Source: an archaeon (GTDB taxonomy: Archaea > Nanobdellota > Nanobdellia > Pacearchaeales > GW2011-AR1). From it: a DNA stretch of 64,000 bases. This document shows positions 49,832-59,367 of the stretch, piece by piece; within the stretch, counting starts at the first letter, position 1; every line of letters begins with the position of its first letter. The stretch lies in the NCBI GenBank assembly GCA_030605415.1, contig JAUWIJ010000002.1, positions 1 to 64,000 on the forward strand. The letters are read 5' to 3'. Under the pieces are notes generated by a model that was not told the DNA's origin, did not search any database, and worked only from the letters and a program-made list of their open reading frames with translations. A program made the position numbers and the translations under genes.

Positions 49832-50743
49832 ATGTATGACTTGATTATTATTGGCGGAGGACCGGCTGGGATAACTGCAGCAATTTATGCAGCGAGGGAG
49901 AAGTTAAATTTTTTGCTTGTGACGATTGATGTAGGTGGGCAAGTGGTCTGGAGTTCAGAGGTTGAGAATTTTCCCGGGACACTTTCTTCGACAGGAATTG
50001 AACTGGTTCAGAAGTTTCAGGCGCAGTTAAAAAAGTATAAGGTGAATATCAAACAAGAGGATGTTATGCGGATTAGTAAAGTTGGAAGTGTTGTGAAAGT
50101 TAAGACCAAAGTAGAAGTTTATAATTCTAAAGCTGTGATTATTGCTTCAGGAAAGAAGCCGAAGAAATTAAATGTTCCAGGTGAGGAGAAGTTTTTTGGG
50201 AAAGGTGTTAATTATTGTGCGACTTGTCACGCTCCATCATATAAAGGAAAGGTCGTCGCGATTGCTGGAGGAGGAAGTTCAGGATTAGAGGCGGCTTTGT
50301 TTTTGAGAAAATATGCAAAGAAGGTTTATCTTTTAAATATTAACGCCAAGCTTGGTGGGGAGAATTATTTAAGAAAAAAAGTTTTGGCCGACAAGGAAAT
50401 TACTATTATTAATAATGCGAAGATTTTAGAAATAACTGGAGAAAAAGTAGTTAGCGGTTTGAAGTATACTGAAAAAGATAAAGAGATGACGTTAAAATTA
50501 GAAGGAGTTTTTATTGAAATTGGATTAGTTACCGAAGTAGGATTTACCAGCGTTAAAAAAAATAAATGGGAAGAGATAAGACTATTTAGGGGGACGAGGA
50601 CACATAATGAAAATTTAACTTCTGTTCCAGGAATTTTTGCAGCTGGAGATTGTACTGATATTCCCGCTAAACAAATTGTTGCGGCGGCGGGTGAGGGATG
50701 TAAAGCGGCGCTAGCTAGTTTTGATTATATTTTGAAAAAATGA
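49832..50743 (+). CDS. Thioredoxin-reductase-like flavoprotein
   Basis: 303 residues. FAD motif IIGGGPAGITAA at the N-terminus, disulfide CATCHAPSYKG at about 132-142, second nucleotide site IAGGGSSGLEAA at about 150-161, and IFAAGDCTDI near the end. It is a diverged paralogue of the enzyme at 31161. Placed between gap and pgk with 1-bp and overlapping junctions, it may reduce a thioredoxin that keeps the GAPDH cysteine active, or recycle NAD(P)H. Confident as family member; partner unknown. Confidence 0.85.
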   Translation: MYDLIIIGGGPAGITAAIYAAREKLNFLLVTIDVGGQVVWSSEVENFPGTLSSTGIELVQKFQAQLKKYKVNIKQEDVMRISKVGSVVKVKTKVEVYNSKAVIIASGKKPKKLNVPGEEKFFGKGVNYCATCHAPSYKGKVVAIAGGGSSGLEAALFLRKYAKKVYLLNINAKLGGENYLRKKVLADKEITIINNAKILEITGEKVVSGLKYTEKDKEMTLKLEGVFIEIGLVTEVGFTSVKKNKWEEIRLFRGTRTHNENLTSVPGIFAAGDCTDIPAKQIVAAAGEGCKAALASFDYILKK

Positions 50744-51870
50744 AAAAATTATCTGGTTTTGATTTCGAGGGTAAGGTTGTTTTACTCAGGACCGATTTGA
50801 ATTCCGATGCTCATGAAGGCAAAATTGGTTTATCTGAAAGAATAAAGGAAAGTGTCAAAACCATTTCTGAGTTAAAGCAGAAGGGAGCAAAAGTTGTTAT
50901 CATCGCTCATCAAGGCAGGCAAGACAAGGATGATTTTATTGGATTAAAACAACATGCCAAATTTTTAAATAAATATGTTAAAGTGAAATTTGTTGATGAT
51001 GTTTGCGGGAAGAAAGCTATTAAGACAATTGAAAAATTAAAAAATGGCGAAGTTGTCTTATTGGATAATATTAGATTTATTAAAGATGAGTTTGAACCAA
51101 AAAAAGGAAAGAAAAATAAATTGTTTAAGTTAGTTGAGATGGCGGACGTCTTTGTTAACGACGCATTTTCAGTTTGTCATCGAGAACATGCTTCGATGGT
51201 TTTATTTCCTCGTTATTTGAAAAGTTTTGCTGGGAGGTTATTAGAGAAAGAAATTGTCGCCTTGAAAAAGATTAAGATAAAAAATTGTTTGTATATCTTA
51301 GGCGGTGCAAAACCAGAAGACAATATTAAATTATTAAGAGGGCGTAAAGTTTTGGCCTGTGGTTTATTTGGACAGATGTGTTTGATTGCAAAAGGAAAAG
51401 ATTTAGGAGCACAAAATAAATATTTAAAAAAAGATATTAAAAATTATTTTAAAATTATTGGTAAGCTGAAGAAAAAACTGAGGAATGTTAAAGCGCCTAT
51501 CGATTTTGCTGTTAAAGTTAATGGAAAAAGAAAAGAGTTAGGTGTTGAAGATTTTCCGAGCAGATATGAGATTTTCGATATTGGAAAAGAAACTCAAAAA
51601 GAATATACTGACGAAATTAAAAAAGCAGAAGTTGTTTTTATGAAAGGACCGGCAGGATTTTCTGCTGATAAAAATTTCGCTAAGGGAACTGTCACCCTAC
51701 TGAGAACTATTGCAAAATTAAAAAATTTTAGTTTGGTAGGAGGAGGACATTTAAGCGACACCATAAAAAAATATAAGTTGTCCGGATTTGGTCATGTTAG
51801 TCTTTCGGGCGGGGCTTTGTTAAGATATATAGCTGGAGAAAAATTAGTTGGATTGGAAGCACTAAAATAA
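50740..51870 (+). CDS. pgk: Phosphoglycerate kinase
   Basis: 376 residues. Transfers the acyl phosphate of 1,3-bisphosphoglycerate to ADP. LRTDLNSD at about 16-23 (usually RvDlNvP), IIAHQGRQ, VLLDNIRF, FVNDAFSVCHREHAS at about 134-148, and the C-terminal nucleotide site SLVGGGHLSDTIKKY. It is slightly shorter than most PGKs (about 390-410), with a compact N domain. It overlaps the flavoprotein gene by 4 bp and follows gap, its pathway partner. Confidence 0.92.
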   Translation: MKKLSGFDFEGKVVLLRTDLNSDAHEGKIGLSERIKESVKTISELKQKGAKVVIIAHQGRQDKDDFIGLKQHAKFLNKYVKVKFVDDVCGKKAIKTIEKLKNGEVVLLDNIRFIKDEFEPKKGKKNKLFKLVEMADVFVNDAFSVCHREHASMVLFPRYLKSFAGRLLEKEIVALKKIKIKNCLYILGGAKPEDNIKLLRGRKVLACGLFGQMCLIAKGKDLGAQNKYLKKDIKNYFKIIGKLKKKLRNVKAPIDFAVKVNGKRKELGVEDFPSRYEIFDIGKETQKEYTDEIKKAEVVFMKGPAGFSADKNFAKGTVTLLRTIAKLKNFSLVGGGHLSDTIKKYKLSGFGHVSLSGGALLRYIAGEKLVGLEALK

Positions 51871-51979
51871 AAAATTAAAAAACTAAAACCAAAGTAGTTA
51901 TACCAATTGAAATTTTAATATTTTGATTACTTAGAAACCTTTATAATAATCTTTCCCCTGATAATTTCAGAGGTGTATA

Positions 51980-52855
51980 ATGTTTGACGTCATAACTTTT
52001 GGAAGTGCCGTAGTGGATGTTTTTGTCGAGACTGGACAGAGTGGAAAAAAGTTTGAATATAAAGCCGGATCGAAAATTTTAGTTAAAGATTTGAAGTTTG
52101 ATGTGGGGGGTGGAGCTACAAATTCTGCTGTTGCTTTTTCTCGGTTAGGATTAAAAACAGGTTGTATCTGTAAAGTTGGGAATGATAACAATGGACAAGA
52201 TGTTTTGGACGAATTAAAAAAAGAGAAGGTTAAATTTCTAGGAAAGAGAATTAATGGAAAGACAGGATCTTCGATAATTTTAGATAGCAAAGATAAAAAT
52301 AGAACGATTTTGACTTTTAAGGGATTGGGAAATAGTGTAAAGATTTCCGATATACCAGAATTTAAGAGTAGTTGGTTATATTTTTCATCCGTGCTGGGCG
52401 AGAGTTTTAAAACACAAGAGAAACTCGCGAGGAAATTAAAAAAGAACGGAACGAAATTAGCATTTAATCCGAGCGAATATTTAATCAAAAAATTAGATAT
52501 ACGTGAGCTTTTGAAACTGGCAGATGTAGTTATTTTAAATAAAGAAGAATTTGATTTAATTAAAAAAAAGTATAAGAAGAGCTTGTTGAATATTTGTTTC
52601 GGAATAGTTGTTGTGACTGATAAAAACAAATTAGCCTGGGCTTATGATGGCAATAAAAAATATTCTATAAAGCCTAACAAAATTAAGGTTGTCGAGAGAA
52701 CAGGAGCGGGAGACGCATTTGCTTCAGGGTTTGTTGCAGGGATGATTGTCGGAAAAAATATCCCCGAAAGTTTAAAGTTAGGACTAAGGGAAAGTGAATC
52801 TGTAATTAGACATTTTGGTACGAAAAATAAATTATTAAAAATAAAGTTAAAATGA
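51980..52855 (+). CDS. PfkB-family sugar kinase, candidate phosphofructokinase
   Basis: 291 residues of the ribokinase/PfkB fold: GGGATNSAVAFSRLG at about 35-49 and the catalytic RTGAGDAFASGFVAG at about 237-251 (catalytic Asp). The operon position before aldolase and TIM makes fructose-6-phosphate or a fructose phosphate the likely substrate, but adenosine or ribose kinases look alike. TATA-like TTATAATAAT at about 51939 and GAGGTG 6 nt before the ATG indicate its own promoter with a leader. Confidence 0.8.
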   Translation: MFDVITFGSAVVDVFVETGQSGKKFEYKAGSKILVKDLKFDVGGGATNSAVAFSRLGLKTGCICKVGNDNNGQDVLDELKKEKVKFLGKRINGKTGSSIILDSKDKNRTILTFKGLGNSVKISDIPEFKSSWLYFSSVLGESFKTQEKLARKLKKNGTKLAFNPSEYLIKKLDIRELLKLADVVILNKEEFDLIKKKYKKSLLNICFGIVVVTDKNKLAWAYDGNKKYSIKPNKIKVVERTGAGDAFASGFVAGMIVGKNIPESLKLGLRESESVIRHFGTKNKLLKIKLK

Positions 52856-53598
52856 AATTAAATAAAATTTTGAAAAAAAACAAAGCCATGTTTTTGGCTT
52901 ATGATCAGGGAATAGAACATGGACCCACAGATTTTAACGATAAGAATGTTGATCCAGAATATATTATTAGAATTGCAAAAAAAGGAAATTTCACGGGGAT
53001 GATTTTTCAAAAAGGAATTGCCGAGAAATATAATGTTTCGATAAAAAAGAGTGGCGTACCATTAATTGTTAAATTGAATGGGAAAACAAACTTGGTTAAG
53101 AGCGAGCCAGTATCCCGACAGTTATGTTCTGTAAGTGAAGCAGTGAAGCTCGGCGCTGTTGCGGTGGGTTATACAATTTATATTGGAAGTATTTTTGAGA
53201 AAGAAATGTTAGTTGAATTTGAGAAGATTAGTGAGGAGGCACATAAAAAGGGTCTGCCCGTTATTGTTTGGATTTACCCTCGAGGAAAGGGAGTTAAGGG
53301 AAAAAAGAAAAAAGATTTGATGGCATATGCTACACGGGTAGGATTGGAAATTGGGGCAGACATTGTTAAGATTCAATCAACCGGAAAAAAAGCTGATATT
53401 GAGTGGGCAGTTGAATCGGCTGGAAAATGTAAAGTTGTCTTGGCTGGCGGAATGAAAAAAAGTGAAAAAGAATTATTAAATGAGATTAGAGATGCCGTTA
53501 AAGTTGGTTGTATTGGAATTGCTATTGGGAGAAATGTTTGGCAGGCAAAAAATCCACTGAAAATTGCTGAAAAATTACAGAAGGTGATTTGGGGATGA
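52852..53598 (+). CDS. fba: Fructose-bisphosphate aldolase, archaeal class I (DhnA) type
   Basis: 248 residues. Cleaves fructose-1,6-bisphosphate to the two triose phosphates. The sequence opens FLAYDQGIEHGPTDF as in DhnA enzymes, with the Schiff-base Lys in GADIVKIQSTG at about 172-182 and a phosphate-binding VVLAGGMKKSEKE and GIAIGRNVWQ. It overlaps the PfkB kinase and tpiA genes by 4 bp on each side, forming a kinase-aldolase-isomerase unit. Confidence 0.92.
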   Translation: MKLNKILKKNKAMFLAYDQGIEHGPTDFNDKNVDPEYIIRIAKKGNFTGMIFQKGIAEKYNVSIKKSGVPLIVKLNGKTNLVKSEPVSRQLCSVSEAVKLGAVAVGYTIYIGSIFEKEMLVEFEKISEEAHKKGLPVIVWIYPRGKGVKGKKKKDLMAYATRVGLEIGADIVKIQSTGKKADIEWAVESAGKCKVVLAGGMKKSEKELLNEIRDAVKVGCIGIAIGRNVWQAKNPLKIAEKLQKVIWG

Positions 53599-54221
53599 AG
53601 CCGATAGTTGTTGTGAATTTTAAGACATATAAACAAGGGGCTAATGTTTTGAAGTTAGCGAAAAAGATTAAGAAAATAGATAACAAAATTATCGTTGGAA
53701 TACAGGCTTCGGATATTGAAGAAATTGTAAGAAAAACAAAATTAAAAGTTTTTTGCCAGCATGTTGATTGGCAGAAGCCAGGGAGAGGAACTGGATTTAT
53801 TCTTCCAGAAGCAGTTAAAACAGATGGAGCGAAGGGAGTTTTTTTAAATCATTCAGAACATAAATTATCTTTTTCTGTTTTAAAGAAGACAATTAAGAGG
53901 TGCAGAGACGTTAGATTGAAAATTTTGGTTTTTGCTTCAGGATTACCCGAGGCCTTGAAGATTAAAAAATTGAAGCCAGATTATCTGGTTATTGAGCCTC
54001 CAGAATTAGTTGGAGGAAAAGTTTCAGTTTCAAAATCTAAACCAGAGTTGATAGAGACAATTTCGAAGAAGTTAGGTAGTAGTTTTTTAGTTGGAGCTGG
54101 AATAAAAAACAAAGAAGATGTTAAGATTGCAATGCAACTTGGAGCATCAGGAATAGCAATTTCCTCCGCTATAACAAAAGCCAAAAACCCCGAAAAAGAA
54201 TTAAGAAAATTATTAAAATAA
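53595..54221 (+). CDS. tpiA: Triosephosphate isomerase, archaeal short type
   Basis: 208 residues. Interconverts dihydroxyacetone phosphate and glyceraldehyde-3-phosphate. Catalytic Lys in VVNFKTYKQG, His in FLNHSEHKL at about 83-91, Glu in VIEPPELVGG at about 130-139, and the phosphate loop LVGAGIKNKED. It lacks the extra helices of bacterial TIM, as in archaea. The ATG at 53595 overlaps the aldolase stop (ATGA). Confidence 0.94.
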   Translation: MKPIVVVNFKTYKQGANVLKLAKKIKKIDNKIIVGIQASDIEEIVRKTKLKVFCQHVDWQKPGRGTGFILPEAVKTDGAKGVFLNHSEHKLSFSVLKKTIKRCRDVRLKILVFASGLPEALKIKKLKPDYLVIEPPELVGGKVSVSKSKPELIETISKKLGSSFLVGAGIKNKEDVKIAMQLGASGIAISSAITKAKNPEKELRKLLK

Positions 54222-54234
54222 TTATTTTAAATTT

Positions 54235-54978
54235 CTATAAAGAAGATATCCATCCGCCGTCTACAACTATTTCTTCTCCAGTCACATAAGAAGAAGCATC
54301 ACTTGCTAAAAAAACTGCCGGACCTGCAATATCTATAGGCTTACCAGTTCTTTTCAACGGAAGTTTAGCCAACATTCCCTGCCTTACTTTTTTATCCATT
54401 AAAAGCTCTTTAGTCATTGCAGTTTCTATAATTCCCGGATGGATTGAATTAACCCTTATCCCGGACGGACCATATTCTACAGCTAAAGCTTTTGTCAATA
54501 ATCTAATCCCTCCCTTACTTGCGCAATAAGCTGCAGCCTGACAAAATCCACCCATTCCAGCAACAGAAGACAGGTTGATTATAGAAGCCCCTCTTTTCAT
54601 ATATTTTAAAGCCGCTTGTGAACACAAAAAATATCCTTTTAAATTTATATCAATTGTTTTATCCCAGTCTTCTTCCTTTAATGTTTTAGTATCTCCTATA
54701 ATAAAAATTCCTGCATTATTAACTAGAATATCAATTTTTTTAAATTTTTTAATTACTTCTTGCATAAGATTTTCAACTTGCTCTTTGTTTGATATATCAG
54801 TTTTTACATAAACTGCCTTTCTTTTTAATGCTCTAATTTTACTAACTGTTGCACTTCCGGGAATAATATCCGAAACAACAACATCCGCCCCATTTCTTGC
54901 TAACTCAACAGCAATCGACTGTCCAATACCTCTCGCGGCACCAGTTACAATAGCTACTTTCCCCTTTAAATTAAACAT
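54235..54978 (-). CDS. Short-chain dehydrogenase/reductase
   Basis: 247 residues, classical SDR. NAD(P) motif TGAARGIGQS at about 12-21, NNAG at about 87-90, catalytic Ser in INLSSVAGMGG, and YCASKGG (Tyr and Lys) at about 150-156, ending VDGGW. FabG-like 3-oxoacyl reductases, sugar dehydrogenases and other alcohol dehydrogenases share this form, so the substrate is not known. Neighbouring sugar genes favour a carbohydrate or sugar-alcohol substrate. Leaderless start with GTTTAAAG about 25 bp upstream. Confidence 0.85.
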   Translation of the reverse strand: MFNLKGKVAIVTGAARGIGQSIAVELARNGADVVVSDIIPGSATVSKIRALKRKAVYVKTDISNKEQVENLMQEVIKKFKKIDILVNNAGIFIIGDTKTLKEEDWDKTIDINLKGYFLCSQAALKYMKRGASIINLSSVAGMGGFCQAAAYCASKGGIRLLTKALAVEYGPSGIRVNSIHPGIIETAMTKELLMDKKVRQGMLAKLPLKRTGKPIDIAGPAVFLASDASSYVTGEEIVVDGGWISSL

Positions 54979-55122
54979 CTTACGCCTCTTCGGCGTTTAA
55001 AGTCAGTCTTGCTATTTAAAGGTTGTTATTTAATTCTTCGCATAAGTCACAATATCTATTTTAGGAAGCACACCAATTTAATTTTAAGAAGAGTTTTTAA
55101 ACATTAGAAACCTTTCATTTTT

Positions 55123-55455
55123 ATGAAAGTGGTGAAACGTCCTTGGGGTGATTTTAAACGATTTACACTTAATGAAAAGTGTACTGTAAAAATTCTTACT
55201 GTTAAGCCGAATCAGATTCTCAGTTTACAAAAACATAAAAATAGGGTTGAGCAATGGTATTTTTTAACAGAAGGATGGATACAACTTGGGACTAAAAAAA
55301 AGAAAATTAAAAAAGGAGAGATTGTGAACATTCAAAAAATGCAGGCACATAGAATTTTTGCCAAGAAAAAAGAAGTAAAAGTTTTAGAAATTTCTTCAGG
55401 AGAATTTGACGAAAAAGATGAGATAAGATTGGAGGATGAATATGAAAGAGTTTGA
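55123..55455 (+). CDS. Phosphomannose-isomerase-like cupin (type II)
   Basis: 110 residues, single cupin. It opens KRPWGDFKRF and has SLQKHKNRVEQWYFLTEGW, then KKGEIVNIQKMQAHRIF, the metal-binding pattern of type II mannose-6-phosphate isomerase domains that interconvert fructose-6-phosphate and mannose-6-phosphate. TATA-like GTTTTTAAAC about 27 bp upstream gives a leaderless start of a four-gene operon (cupin, ROK, GHMP, GH130). Confidence 0.8.
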   Translation: MKVVKRPWGDFKRFTLNEKCTVKILTVKPNQILSLQKHKNRVEQWYFLTEGWIQLGTKKKKIKKGEIVNIQKMQAHRIFAKKKEVKVLEISSGEFDEKDEIRLEDEYERV

Positions 55456-56302
55456 AAAACTTAAAAAGAGAAAGATTGACGGAGGACGTGCTAAAGTAAT
55501 TGCGATAGATTTGGGAGGAACTAATTTGAGAATTGCTATTATCCGACATGGAAAAATTTTGAAATATTTGAAAGAGAAAACTCCTAATACGGCTGTAAAA
55601 ATTAAGAAGAGAATTTTTGAGTTAATCGAAAATTATATGTCTAAAGAAATAAAAGGAATTGCTGTTGCTTCGCCTGGTCCGTTGAAAGATGGGACAATAA
55701 AGAATCCTCCGAATTTACCTTTAAGGAATTATAATTTAAAGAAAGCTTTGGAAAAGAAATTTAAGATTTCTATTGTTGTTAAAAATGATGCTGATTGTGT
55801 TGCTTATGCTGAATTAAATATGGGCTATAAGAAAAAGAACTTTGTTTTATTAACTCTTGGAACAGGAATTGGTGGAGGGGTTGTTATAAACGGAAAGCTT
55901 TATCGAGGGGAAGGTTATGCTGGGGAGCTTGGACATATTATTTTAGATGATGGTAAAGATTTTGAAAGTTTGGTTGCTTCAAAGAACTTAAAGGCTGTGA
56001 CGAAAAAAGTTTTTGGTAAACAGATGTTATTCCATGAATTAATGAAGATGAAGGATGTTAGGGCGAAGAAAATATTGAATGAATTTACGGAATATTATGG
56101 GCAGGAAATTGCGTCGTTAATTCATTGTTTTGATCCAGAGATGGTTATTTTGGCTGGAGGAATTAGCGAATGTGGGATGGGTTTTTTAAATATGATAAAA
56201 CGTCATGCGGCGAAGTATCTCCAGTTACCTAAAAAAACTCCGATTTGTTGGACTAAATTAAAACATCCCGGGATAATAGGGGCAAGTCTTTATTTTAAAT
56301 AA
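55442..56302 (+). CDS. ROK-family sugar kinase, probable glucokinase
   Basis: 286 residues. ATP loop IAIDLGGTNLRIAI at about 18-31, GIAVASPGPLKDG at about 70-82, LTLGTGIGGGVVING at about 130-145 and a GELGHIIL segment where the ROK His/Glu sits. The cysteine zinc motif of bacterial ROK kinases (CxCGxxGC) is absent. Likely phosphorylates glucose or another hexose at C6. The ATG at 55442 is favoured by GGAGG 6 nt upstream and overlaps the cupin gene. Confidence 0.82.
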   Translation: MKEFEKLKKRKIDGGRAKVIAIDLGGTNLRIAIIRHGKILKYLKEKTPNTAVKIKKRIFELIENYMSKEIKGIAVASPGPLKDGTIKNPPNLPLRNYNLKKALEKKFKISIVVKNDADCVAYAELNMGYKKKNFVLLTLGTGIGGGVVINGKLYRGEGYAGELGHIILDDGKDFESLVASKNLKAVTKKVFGKQMLFHELMKMKDVRAKKILNEFTEYYGQEIASLIHCFDPEMVILAGGISECGMGFLNMIKRHAAKYLQLPKKTPICWTKLKHPGIIGASLYFK

Positions 56303-56307
56303 AAATA

Positions 56308-57159
56308 ATGGTAAGAAAAATAAAAAAAGTTGTTGCTCCTGTAAGAGTTGATTTTGGCGGGGGCACTACAGATATAGAACCCTTTTATTCTAAATATGGG
56401 GGTGCAGTCTTAAATTGTTCTATCCAAAAATATATTGTTGGAGAAATTATTTCTAATAATAAAAATGTTAGTTTAAAATATTCTGGCAATATTCCGACAA
56501 GTAGCGGGTTGGGAACTTCTGGCGCAATGACTCTTGTTTGGTTGGCATTAATTACTGGAGAAAAGGACAAGGGAAAATTATGTGAATGGGTTTATAACAT
56601 TTCGCAGGCAAGAGAACTTTTTAACGATGGAAAACAAGACCAGTATGCGGCAGCTTTTGGGGGAATTAATTTTTTTGAATTTGATAAAAAAGGAAAAGTT
56701 AAAATTAGCAAATTAAATTTGAAGAAATCCATTATTAAAAAACTGGAAAATAATCTTACTTTAGTTTACACCGGAAAGCCGCATTATTCAGGAGATACTA
56801 ATAGCGCTATGATTAACAATTTAAAGAAAGGAAAAAATGTTAATAATTTTTTGGCTATAAAAAGAATTGCCTATAATATGAAGCAAGCTTTATTAAGAGA
56901 AGATTTGGAAAAATTTGCCAGTCTTATGAACGAAGAAACCAGACAGAGAAAGATGTTGGATAAAACCATTGTCCCAAAAAATCTTCAAGAATTAATTAAA
57001 GAAGGAATGAAGAATGGAGCGAAAGCAGCAAAAATTTGTGGATCTGGCGGTGGCGGGAGTATTTTATTTTTTGGAAATAAAAAGAAATTAAAGAAAAAGT
57101 TTGGTTCAAAAGTAATTGATTTTAAGTTTGATTTCAATGGATTAAGGTGGATAAAATGA
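56308..57159 (+). CDS. GHMP-family sugar kinase
   Basis: 283 residues. APVRVDFGGGTTDIEPFYSK at about 9-28 and PTSSGLGTSGAMTL at about 63-76 (ATP loop), and KICGSGGGGSILFF near 238-251. The RVDFGGGTTD form is typical of D-glycero-manno-heptose, fucose or galactose 1-kinases. With isomerase and GH130 neighbours, a sugar-1-phosphate for glycan synthesis or salvage is likely. 5 bp after the ROK gene, ATGA overlap with GH130. Confidence 0.8.
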   Translation: MVRKIKKVVAPVRVDFGGGTTDIEPFYSKYGGAVLNCSIQKYIVGEIISNNKNVSLKYSGNIPTSSGLGTSGAMTLVWLALITGEKDKGKLCEWVYNISQARELFNDGKQDQYAAAFGGINFFEFDKKGKVKISKLNLKKSIIKKLENNLTLVYTGKPHYSGDTNSAMINNLKKGKNVNNFLAIKRIAYNMKQALLREDLEKFASLMNEETRQRKMLDKTIVPKNLQELIKEGMKNGAKAAKICGSGGGGSILFFGNKKKLKKKFGSKVIDFKFDFNGLRWIK

Positions 57160-58232
57160 AAATTAAAAGAAAACTTTTTATGAAATCATCTGAGAATGAC
57201 TGGGAAGCAAAAGCTGTTCTAAACCCCAGTGTTGTGAAAGATAAAGATGGAACAGAGCATATGTTTTACAGAGCTGTTGCAAAAAATGGTGTTTCAAGTA
57301 TAGGTTATGCTAAAATTACCAAAGGAAAAATTGAAAGATTTGATAAACCTGTGCTTTTTCCGACGAAGGGTTATGAGATTAAGGGAGTTGAAGATCCAAG
57401 AGTAACAAAAATCGGTAATATTTATTATATGTTATATACCACTTTTAACGGAAAAGATGCTCGGATTGCTTATGCCGTTTCTAAAAATTTAAAAGATTGG
57501 GAAAAAAAAGGGATTATTAGTCCAAATATTTCTGTTATTGAAGCAAGAAAGTTAGTCAAAATAAAAAAATATAGAGATAGGTGGAAGCACCAGGAAATTT
57601 ATGGGACTCATATTTGTTTATGGAATAAAGACGCTGTGTTATTTCCTGAGAAGATTGATGGAAAGTTTGTAATGCTTCATAGACTTTTGCCAGACATTCA
57701 GATTATAAAATTTAGGAGCTTTTCTGAATTGAAGAGTGATAATTTTTGGAGGGAGTATATTGAGAATTTAAGCGAGGACAGTGACAAGATTTCGTTGTAT
57801 CGTCGATATGATTGGGAGGGTGAGCATATTGGGGCTGGGGCTGTTCCAATTAAAACAAAAAAAGGATGGCTTTTGATTTACCATGGAGTTGAGTTACAGG
57901 ATAAAGGGTTTTTCCTTAATTTATTTAATAGAATTTATTGTAATATTGAGGGTATACTTGGCAGGTTGAGAAATAAAAGATTACCGCTTATTTATCATAC
58001 TGGTGCCGCCTTACTAGATTTAAAAAGACCAGAAATTGAAGTTGCTAGATTAAAAGAATCCTTATTTTCTCCAAAACATGATTGGGAAAAAGAAGGAGAT
58101 ATAAATGATGTTGTTTTTCCAGAAGGTGCGGTTGTCAAGGGCGATAAATTAAAAATTTACTATGGATGTTCTGATTCGAGAATTGGATTGGCTGAATTAA
58201 ATCTTAAAGAATTACTAAAAAAACTTAAATGA
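57156..58232 (+). CDS. GH130 family glycoside phosphorylase
   Basis: 358 residues, five-bladed propeller. KAVLNPSVVKD at about 20-30, KGVEDPRVTKIGNIYYMLYT at about 73-92 (catalytic Asp), GAGAVPIKTKKGWLLIYHG, YHTGAALLDL and NVVFPEGAVV-like VVFPEGAVVKG follow GH130 mannosyl phosphorylases, which split beta-mannosides with phosphate. The sugar-1-phosphate product would connect to the kinases and isomerase upstream. The ATG at 57156 overlaps the GHMP stop. Confidence 0.85.
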   Translation: MKIKRKLFMKSSENDWEAKAVLNPSVVKDKDGTEHMFYRAVAKNGVSSIGYAKITKGKIERFDKPVLFPTKGYEIKGVEDPRVTKIGNIYYMLYTTFNGKDARIAYAVSKNLKDWEKKGIISPNISVIEARKLVKIKKYRDRWKHQEIYGTHICLWNKDAVLFPEKIDGKFVMLHRLLPDIQIIKFRSFSELKSDNFWREYIENLSEDSDKISLYRRYDWEGEHIGAGAVPIKTKKGWLLIYHGVELQDKGFFLNLFNRIYCNIEGILGRLRNKRLPLIYHTGAALLDLKRPEIEVARLKESLFSPKHDWEKEGDINDVVFPEGAVVKGDKLKIYYGCSDSRIGLAELNLKELLKKLK

Positions 58233-58545
58233 TTTTTGAGAATATTCTTTTAGGGCATTAATATAATTATTTGAATAATAAGCTATCCCGCATGAACGCG
58301 GAAGATAACTACTGATCTACACAACTTTTTTTACTATAATAAATTAAATTTAAATATGTTGGGGCTAATAAATTTTTTAGTTAAAAATTATACTTAATTA
58401 ATAAGACGAAAACTATCCTATATTTCATAGGTTCTTACCGAAGAGTTAAACAATTTAAAATCAAAAAATAATCCTAGGCAGATTTAAGTTATCTTAAAAA
58501 TATTAAAACACTATACTTTAAAATCTCTAATTTGTTTAAATTTTT
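58233..58545. other. Intergenic interval with a short hairpin
   Basis: 313 bp of AT-rich sequence. Only one small stem (CCGC/GCGG near 58290-58303) stands out. TTTAAATTTT near 58520-58545 may be the promoter of the next gene. No gene or RNA is identified. Confidence 0.4.
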
Positions 58546-59157
58546 ATGATATGGCAGATAAAAATTGTTAAACCTTTTTCTGAAAATCAGATTGAGGAAA
58601 AGAGTTATGAAATTAATTTAAATAAAAATAAAAGTATCTATAAGGTTATTAAAGAATTTGAAGATGAAATTTTAAATAAGGCTGGTTTTGGAAAGGTTGT
58701 AATGGAATTTGGTGATGTTGAACTTGGGGAGATTATTAATCTTCATAATTCAGAGGGAATAAGGGATATTTCTCAGATAAGGCGCATGGCTAAGGATATT
58801 AAATTAGGTAAGCATATTTTTAATAAATCTGGAATTCCAAACATAAAACTTATTAAATCAAATAAAGGGGAGTTAGTTTTATTTGATGGACATCATTCAA
58901 TACTTGCTTATATGTTAAATGATAAAAAAAGGTTGGATGAGATTCCATATTTAATTATAGAAAAAAAAGGGGGATTTGATGATGAAAAAATTAAGGAGTT
59001 TTTTATAGAGCATAAGAATAAATTAAAAAATAAAGATTGGAGAAAATTTGTTATAAACTGGCAGGCAGATGAAGAAAATCAGTTAGTTGAAAGAAAAGAA
59101 AAGTGTATGGATGATGTTTTTAATAATATTAAAAATTTATTTTATTCTAAAAATTAA
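58546..59157 (+). CDS. ParB/SerK-like domain protein
   Basis: 203 residues. ISQIRRMAKDIKLGKHIFN followed by ELVLFDGHHSILAYML at about 110-125 matches the ParB/Srx fold, where DGHHR/S-type loops bind nucleotide (as in ParB, sulfiredoxin and ADP-dependent serine kinase). A lone ParB-like protein away from a ParA gene is more likely an enzyme than a partition protein. It stands alone between the GH130 operon and the GT4 gene. Confidence 0.6.
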   Translation: MIWQIKIVKPFSENQIEEKSYEINLNKNKSIYKVIKEFEDEILNKAGFGKVVMEFGDVELGEIINLHNSEGIRDISQIRRMAKDIKLGKHIFNKSGIPNIKLIKSNKGELVLFDGHHSILAYMLNDKKRLDEIPYLIIEKKGGFDDEKIKEFFIEHKNKLKNKDWRKFVINWQADEENQLVERKEKCMDDVFNNIKNLFYSKN

Positions 59158-59367
59158 GAAAGGTAAACTCTAATCTTAATTTTTTAATTATAAATGAAAT
59201 GTGATAAGAGTATTAGTTTTGCATGAGGAGATTTTAAAGAATATGAATTTTCTCAAGTGGATTAAAATGTTTTTAATTAGCAAAATTATCCTCTGCAAAC
59301 AACAAGACGTTCTTAAATTTAAAATCATATATTACATTATAAAATTAAAATTGTTTTTCCTGATTTT

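Noticed and set aside
58280..58320. Possible box C/D guide RNA in the 58233-58545 interval
   Set aside because: A CTGA and a weak stem are present but no matching C box at the right distance.
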